The position numbers were made by a program, and so were the translations under genes. DNA of 64,000 nucleotides, from positions 87,437,418-87,501,417 of the forward strand of contig JAVHZZ010000003.1 in the NCBI GenBank assembly GCA_036250195.1. The letters are read 5' to 3'. Shown here piece after piece: positions 57,573 to 64,000 of this stretch. Source of the stretch: Mixophyes australis. Its lineage: Eukaryota > Chordata > Amphibia > Anura > Limnodynastidae. Position 1 is the first letter of the stretch. The number at the start of each line of letters is the position of its first letter. The notes beneath the pieces were generated by a model that was given only the letters and a program-made list of their open reading frames with translations, ran no database searches and was not told the DNA's origin.

Positions 57573-57711
57573 CAGCAGATATTTATATAGCGCCACTAAT
57601 TCCGCAGAACTTTACAGGGAACTCACATCAGTCCCTGCCCCATTGGAGCTTACAGTCTAAATTCTCTAACATAGAGAGAGACAGAGAGAGAGCGAGAGAG
57701 AGAGAGAGACT
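57573..57711 (-). mobile_element. LINE-2 3' tail plus (GA)n
   Basis: TATTTATATAGCGCCACTAA, TTCCGCAGAACTTTACAGG, CATCAGTCCCTGCCCCATTG and GAGCTTACAGTCTAAATTC are the reverse of the 37166-37300 element. (GA)n follows at 57673-57711. Confidence 0.85.
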
Positions 57712-58798
57712 ACATTATTGTAATGTATGTAAATCCCTACTTTCCAAAATAATTAGAAACTTTTAAAATGTTTATAGGGTAATTCCGTTTTTGATAGAAT
57801 TAAATACATTAAATATAATTGTGAATTATTACTTAACTGGGTTCCAGCTATCCACCTTATCAGACGGGTCCCACAATGTCCATTGCGGTCAGGAAAGGCT
57901 GTCCTCACTACTGCCTGCAGCATTTATTTATGGGTATGTAAGATTTTGTATTTATGATCACCTTTTTTTATTTTCAACAAAAACAGTATTTCCAGTTTTA
58001 GATGGAGTTATCCTTCAATGAAAAACAAAATCTATTACAGTATAGATTTATGTGGTTTAGCTTTTATTTCTGTTTGAGTAGACTTATGTTGACGGTGACC
58101 AATGATCCATATATAAGGCACAAGCTTCGGAAAGTAATGGCAACTATGAGACAAAACTCTTTGCAATATGTTATTGTCACATTCATAGAATTGCAACTTT
58201 CCACAATGATGAATGGTACAAATAAGGTAATTCAACACTTCACAATGTTATTAGTTGTGAAAGGGAAAGAAAAACAATATCTTTTTTATAGGTGATAAAT
58301 CATTCAATAAGTATTGCCATCAAATATTGATTGCAGTGTATTGAATAATATGTGCCTCTAGGGCATCAACTTGCCTCTTGAAGATCAACCTTTTCATTTT
58401 AGCCTAACTTGACAGGTTCCATTTAAACATGTTTTATTTGAGCAGTAGACTGGGGAGTAACGGTGGTTTCGTAAGGCAAGTTGCATTTGTCAGTATAGAG
58501 AAAATGCATCTCTATGTAGCATTCACAGATGTCTCTAAAAGTTATTCACACATATTTAAACTTCATATTTGTACATAAACTATTAAAACAATTATAAAAT
58601 TGCCACTATATATCTTAAAGGAAACCTGTCAAAGGGGGAGTATTTTTTTTTATTCAATTAACAATAAAGCTATAGAAACTTAATGAAAAGTCATCTCTAT
58701 TTCCCAACCATTAAACTCAAATGGATTTCAGGCCAATAGAGCATCTAAACTGCAAAGAAACTGAATAACATGCTAACCCGCTTGCTGGAAAACATACA

Positions 58799-59216
58799 GG
58801 ACCTCATTTAGAGTCGGACGCAAAGTCCGTTTTAGGCGCATCCAACAAAAAAACACTATCACACATGTGCAGCAAGCACCATATATTCGTCGGCATCTTG
58901 GATGCAATTAACACTTGCGACAGCTTGCAGCTGACTATGAGACAATGGGAGGAACGCGGAATTGTGAAGGTGTGACCATGTAAGAAAATCCTAGTCGCAG
59001 TGAGGCGCAGACGCAACACACGTCAAAACAGGGCTAAAGCTGTGCGGCAGGAATTAGGTGGCTCAAGTAGTTAGTTAGCTGCAGGAAGCTTGATAGGGTA
59101 TTACGAGTGGGACGTAACTGTGGTTACTTGGCACTCGTAATATCCTATCAAGCTGCGGCACACTCCCACACCTACACTTCTTAAACGGACTTTGCGTCCG
59201 ACTCTAAATGAGGTCC
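58799..59216. mobile_element. MITE, 418 bp, 35-bp perfect terminal inverted repeats and internal hairpin
   Basis: Ends GGACCTCATTTAGAGTCGG (left) and CCGACTCTAAATGAGGTCC (right) extend as perfect inverted repeats to about 35 bp. Flanks are ACA on both sides, a possible 3-bp duplication as made by PIF/Harbinger-type transposases. Inside, 59088-59109 and 59132-59153 form a 22-bp hairpin with one mismatch. No coding capacity. Confidence 0.88.
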
Positions 59217-59273
59217 ACAGTCTCTTCAATGCCACCACCTTTTCTGTACACCACTGCTCTTCACACCTTAGAC

Positions 59274-59421
59274 CAGGGGTAGGCAACCTGCGGCTCTCCA
59301 GGTGTTGTGAAACTACAAGTCCCAGCATGCTTTGCCAGTAGATAACCAGCAGATAGGTGGCAAGGCATGTTGGGATTTGTAGTTTTACAGCACCTGGAGA
59401 GCCGCAGGTTGCCTACCCCTG
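59274..59421. mobile_element. hAT MITE, 148 bp, perfect 8-bp target duplication
   Basis: Ends are CAGGGGTAGGCAACCTGCGG and its reverse complement; the arms extend about 57 bp with a few mismatches (ACTACAAGTCCCAGCATGC). Flanks are CCTTAGAC on both sides (59266-59273 and 59422-59429), the 8-bp hAT signature. CAGGGGT ends are characteristic of hAT-derived MITEs. Confidence 0.95.
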
Positions 59422-59735
59422 CCTTAGACCAATGAAGGGGACTGAGGGTGTAGATGTACAGAGTAGGGTGGTCAGTGAAAGAGTGATAAACTACCCAATA
59501 GATAATTCTGTTTATAGATAATGAGAGGCATCACATTTGCTTAACAGCACCTAGTTAATATAAAAAAACTGTCCCCCAGGAAAATGGTATGTGTACATTA
59601 TAAAATAAAAGGTGCAGCTCATAAACATACAATAGTTTGCACCTGTAACTGTTCAGTTCTTAAATACAAGTTGTATGATTGTTATAAAGTTTACGTACAA
59701 TTTATATGTGAAATTGGTGAATTGTGTGTGTGTTC

Positions 59736-59956
<221 letters not shown>

Positions 59957-60689
59957 TTTCAACCTCTCTTGAATGCATGACTATCACTTTTCCACAAAAT
60001 TATTATTTTTTATTAATGATGTATTGTTTGGTGGTGTAGTTATAGTACACAGATCGCCATGCTGCCTGCTGTCTGAAACATAAAACCATTATATATGTAA
60101 AATGGCACATGTTATGATTTGTTATTATTAAATGGTTCCTGTGCTGACTTGAGCATTGCACATAAGTAGATTTGCTAAGCCAGCAAACAATAAATTAAAT
60201 TTACACTCTTCAGAAAGTACAAAAAGTTTTAGTGAAGTCAGATCACTATCTGTCACTACAAGAATAGCTATGAAACTGCAAGAATGATTGTGAGACTGTG
60301 CAGCATTGACAAGCCTTTTAATTAAACCCCTGAGCTCCATGTTGTTGTTTTTACTAGAAGTTCCAGAAGTTTGGAAATTGCATATTAATGTGTCGGTAAA
60401 GAAATGCTGGTGTCACAACACTGTCAGCAAAATTATTTTCAATATTTTCTCTCTGTCCTGACTTCTGGCAATCTCCCTGGCTGCCAGAAACAAATTATCC
60501 ACAATTCTAATTGCACAAAAAACAGCATGAATCACCCAGTTGTTTTTTTTAATAACAAAGTTTTAGACTAATACATTTGCTTTCCTGTACCAGTAAAATT
60601 ATTCCTGTACTCCTCCCAGATTTGCCAAGGAGAGGGACATATAGAAAGATGGTTTAGTACGCTTATAGCATAACAACGACCTCTGTGCT

Positions 60690-60985
60690 CTTCCCCATAC
60701 TTGCCAACTCTCCAGGAATTTCGCGTGAGTCTCACAGACTCCCGGGAGAGTGTGGCAATCTCCCGGATCTGCCCACTTCCTAGTGAAGTGGGCAGAATTA
60801 GCTTCAAAACACCGCGATTCACCGGGAATTGCGGTGTTTGGCCCCACACCCTGCTGTAAAATGATGCATTTGCGTCATTACGTCACAGGGTCGGGTCCAA
60901 AATGGCGCGAATTTTGGAGCCCCGTCCCCATCTCCTCCGGCAGGCTCCCGGAAGCCAACTTTATAAGTCTGATTAGCTTCTCTTG
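60690..60985. repeat. GC-rich interspersed repeat with hairpins
   Basis: It starts CATACTTGCCAACTCTCC, a phrase shared in form with ACATACCTCCCAACTGTCC at 52595. It contains hairpins TGCCCACTTC/GAAGTGGGCA and AACACCGC/GCGGTGTT. It is likely a MITE relic; the ends are not clearly paired. Confidence 0.55.
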
Positions 60986-63815
60986 AATAGGTGTAGGCGG
61001 TTTAAGAGAGAATGCTTGACCTGGGTGGACATAGGTATCAGAGATGAGACTTTCATAACTCAATCATGAAGGCTATTGGAGTGTAGGAGTTTTTTTTTTT
61101 CAAAGGAAAAGGTGAAATCAGCTTTTTAGTCAAAAATGTTTGCAAAGCAAAGCATATCAGTAGTTTGTTTTCAAATGTTCAGTGATATTTCTGGTCATGT
61201 CTCTGAGCGTGAATTTACCAGTGTACACAGAGCATTTGTATTACCAACAAATCTGCAAGCTCAAGTAAGAATCATTTCATTCCTTCCTAGGCTCTATTGA
61301 CTGTATGACAAGAAATTAGATGAAGTCATGCAGTCGGTTGTTGGCATTTACAATGTTATTTCTGTTTGTGAAATATCGCTGGGGCAGCTGAGTGATATTC
61401 ACCTGCTCCACAGATGTTGGACCAGTAAGAGTTAACTAACCACTTCCTCGGTCTCAAGGGGTTTGGTATGAGTTACTCATGTAGCCTGTTCGCACATACA
61501 TAATTTGTAAAAAAAAAATAGATTAAGAATATTAAAAAAAATAAAAGATATTTAAAAACCTTTCTGCATTGATAAAACACTTTACTCAAACAGTAAAGTA
61601 TTTTTCCAATGATATTCTTCCGTTACACACTGAGATGGCAAAAACAGAACAAGGTTTTTTATTATTAAAGACATGAAGATTTTAAAATGACTTTATAGCA
61701 ATTTTATTGTCTTATCTGCCATTTTTGCTGCACTAAGCTGAGTGTAGGATCTCATTTAGCATGAAAGCTTTAATCTCTAAATTACCCTCGGAAAAAAATA
61801 CTCTCATTTGGAATTGTCTGAATCCCCGATACTTTGTTTCACATAAAGTATTTCTCTCTTTCAGCCAGATCATTTGACAAGACTATAAATACAATAAGTA
61901 TGGTATGGCCTAGTAATCTTCAAGATCTGTTTGACTGAGGCATCATTTACCTCTGTGTAATTCCTGCCACGCAATTTCACAATATGTATTGGTTATGACA
62001 GGTTCATTGGCTAAAACAATTCAGTCATTTGGTTTCCCAGCTACTTTGCCTGTTGTCGTTCTTCCCCACGCGTAGACAAAAATGTAATACATTTTTGTAG
62101 CTTAAAAGTAAAATAATAGTAATTATTGTTTTGTATAGTTGATAAAAGTGTCATTGTTTTATACATTTGTATTTGTTTATTCATTTATTGCTCTTTTTCT
62201 GGGGTAATATTGAGAGAGATATTGACTCGTGTGGCGATCTCTCAAGTAAACTATTTTGCCCTGATTTTTAGTATCTATTGATTCTCACATTGAAATTTAT
62301 GGTGCATTACACAATGCTCCCTGCTGAGTTTCTCATCAGATCTTGACTGCCAGGTCACTAGGAAACAAGCTTTGAATAGTGGATAACCCTGTGGCTATCA
62401 CTAACTAAGGAATAGTAAACACGGGCAATCTACTCTTCAAAGTGATTTGGTCTAGCAGAAGAAAAATTATAAGCAGACAACAATTTGTAAAAAGGCAATA
62501 TTTTCTTTTATAATTTGCCAAGACTGACTTTGCCATGGAGGCAGTGAATCAGAAATAGATTGTTTTATGTCTAGGAGTAACCATATTAGAGCCATCTGTT
62601 TTTTTTGTTTTTTTTTCATATTGGCTGTCAAATGACTATATTCATACTACTCAAGGCCTTGAAAGTGTTAAAAAAAGAATATTGTAAAGAGAGTTAATAC
62701 AGTCACATAAAAAGGGTATAAATGAGAAAATATTGCTTAAGTGACTATACATAGATCACCATATTGATCTTACTTGGATAGTATTAGAACTACTATTGAT
62801 CAGAATGTAAAGCAAAAACATTTAAAAGTAGTTGTAACCAATTAGAAAAAAATAGTTGATTAAGAAAAAGAAGCAAACCTTTAAATTAAAAATTCTGTGC
62901 CTACCCACCATTACGGGAACCTTTAGGGCAATGATCTATCAAGTTGTGACTGTTTCAAACTGTTGTGCTGGCTTCAGTATCTTTCACTCCCAGACTTACT
63001 GCACTTTTAACAAAGGAGCCAAGAAACAATAATTTTCAATTAAGAAACCTAGAGGAGACTTGAAGACTTGATTTATGGTGCATGACTAATTATTGAATAG
63101 CTGGCCTAATGAAAATGAAGCTGCTGGTTACAAGAAAGATTTAACTTTATTTTCTCAGAGAAAACTTGATAGGAGCCAAAATAATGTATTCTTGCTTTAT
63201 GATTAATTGACATATGATGCAAAACCTAATTAAGATTCTGTTCATACAATAAACCGATACATTTATGTACTTTACAACACAGTAAGAATATTTTTTTATG
63301 ATTTATGTATGTTGCTTTTTATTTTATTAATTTTGATGTAGCTAGTAAATGTATTTACCTAATGGTTTAATTCACATTATTTAATACATATGTTGTTGAA
63401 TATCCTTTCCCTAACCAAACTACGATTCAGAAGAGCTTAATGACCAAGGGCTAGATTTAGGATGAGTTTTTTGGTGAAGTTAAAGTGCTGCACATTGCCA
63501 GTGGTTTAGTGCTCTAAACCGATTTCAGTTTGAAGCTGAAAAGGCAAACACATTTCTAGGGTAGCATCATTAAGTTGATCCCTCGCAAATTCTTGTAATG
63601 AAATGAGGTTTAGAATTGGGGAGCAGTCTTCAGCTTCCTCCGATGGCAATAAAGTTTCCTCGAAAGTGTCACCTGCAAATGATTGCTTTGGATGCTCTTT
63701 TCATCTCCGTGGGTGAGAATTGGGACAAGTAGAGGTCGTAGACCTGTATTCAGAATATATAAATTACAGTTATGTTTTCTATTTTTCAGAATCCAGTGAG
63801 ATTTCATAGGTTCCT
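60986..63815. other. 2.8 kb unique-looking noncoding DNA
   Basis: No transposon ends or tandem repeats. Stretches at 61710-62060, 62190-62360 and 62990-63240 have balanced composition and many TAAT/ATTA homeodomain-type core motifs. They would be candidates for conserved enhancers if alignment with other vertebrates confirmed it. No open frame of note. Confidence 0.4.
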
Positions 63816-63998
63816 TTAAGGTTGGACTTTCAGCCAGTGTATCACCTTCTGACGTGCCCAGCCGGATCCGATCAACAAGAACCTCTGGAGCATGGGAAAG
63901 TCTCTTCCCAGGATAAAGAGGTAATGTACTTTTGGGGCTATAGCAGCCACTACCTTAACTGCTTGGCCTTTTAGAGTAAGCGGGAGGCAAATCCGCTC
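63816..63998 (-). pseudogene. Gypsy-like retrotransposon pol fragment (protease C-terminal region)
   Basis: One minus-strand frame is open from the window edge to a TAA at 63816-63818 and reads FILGRDFPMLQ near 63911-63880. The (L)LGRDFP phrase at this position is typical of vertebrate Metaviridae (Ty3/Gypsy) pol between protease and reverse transcriptase. The frame ends before any RT motif, so the copy is broken or truncated. The rest lies outside the window. Confidence 0.45.
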
Positions 63999-64000
63999 AT

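Overview
This 64 kb window is vertebrate nuclear DNA dominated by repeats. It shows no operons, no RNA genes and no convincing host exon. The mix of repeats points to a frog or toad with a large, transposon-rich genome: LINE-2 tails reading 'tttatatagcgcc', Tc1-like elements with 'cactaaccgcc' ends, many BED-type hAT transposons starting TAGAGATGG, foldback MITEs, and long (TA)n tracts. That assignment is inference from repeat content; the species cannot be read from the sequence.

Layout. 1-3.9 kb: the 3' half of a hAT element with a long open transposase frame, inserted inside the transposase of an older relative. 5.4-6.5 kb: an LTR-like block holding a 97-bp tandem repeat. 8.46-13.69 kb: a 5.2-kb hAT insertion with a perfect 8-bp target duplication (ATTTTTAC). 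It carries two convergent gene remnants and eighteen 100-bp repeats. 13.7-14.6 kb: a broken Tc1-like element. 16.6-22.2 kb: a tandem array of about 2,002-bp units, two of them almost identical. 22.9-28.2 kb: a hAT nest (one element inserted in another) that splits a copy of the surrounding repeat, which resumes at 28.2 kb. 31.0-32.0 kb: a second Tc1-like element with both ends. 33.9-34.7 kb: the 3' end of a LINE-2 with readable reverse-transcriptase C-terminus. 36-39.8 kb: LINE-2 tails, a 65-bp palindrome and foldback MITEs. 40-48.7 kb and 61-63.8 kb: AT-rich, mostly unique-looking DNA. 48.7-60 kb: microsatellites, minisatellites, a possible solo LTR, a 1.4-kb hAT and two small MITEs with target duplications. 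The right edge carries an antisense Gypsy-like pol fragment.

The most interesting pattern is in the hAT elements. In three insertions, a 'GGGCGGG' end with a TATA box leads into a serine-rich ORF (ORF1). The opposite 'GTTTTG' end leads into a BED-finger transposase on the other strand. Two of these insertions have matching or near-matching 8-bp flanks, which suggests that a convergent two-gene hAT moved as a unit. This is a hypothesis from one window.
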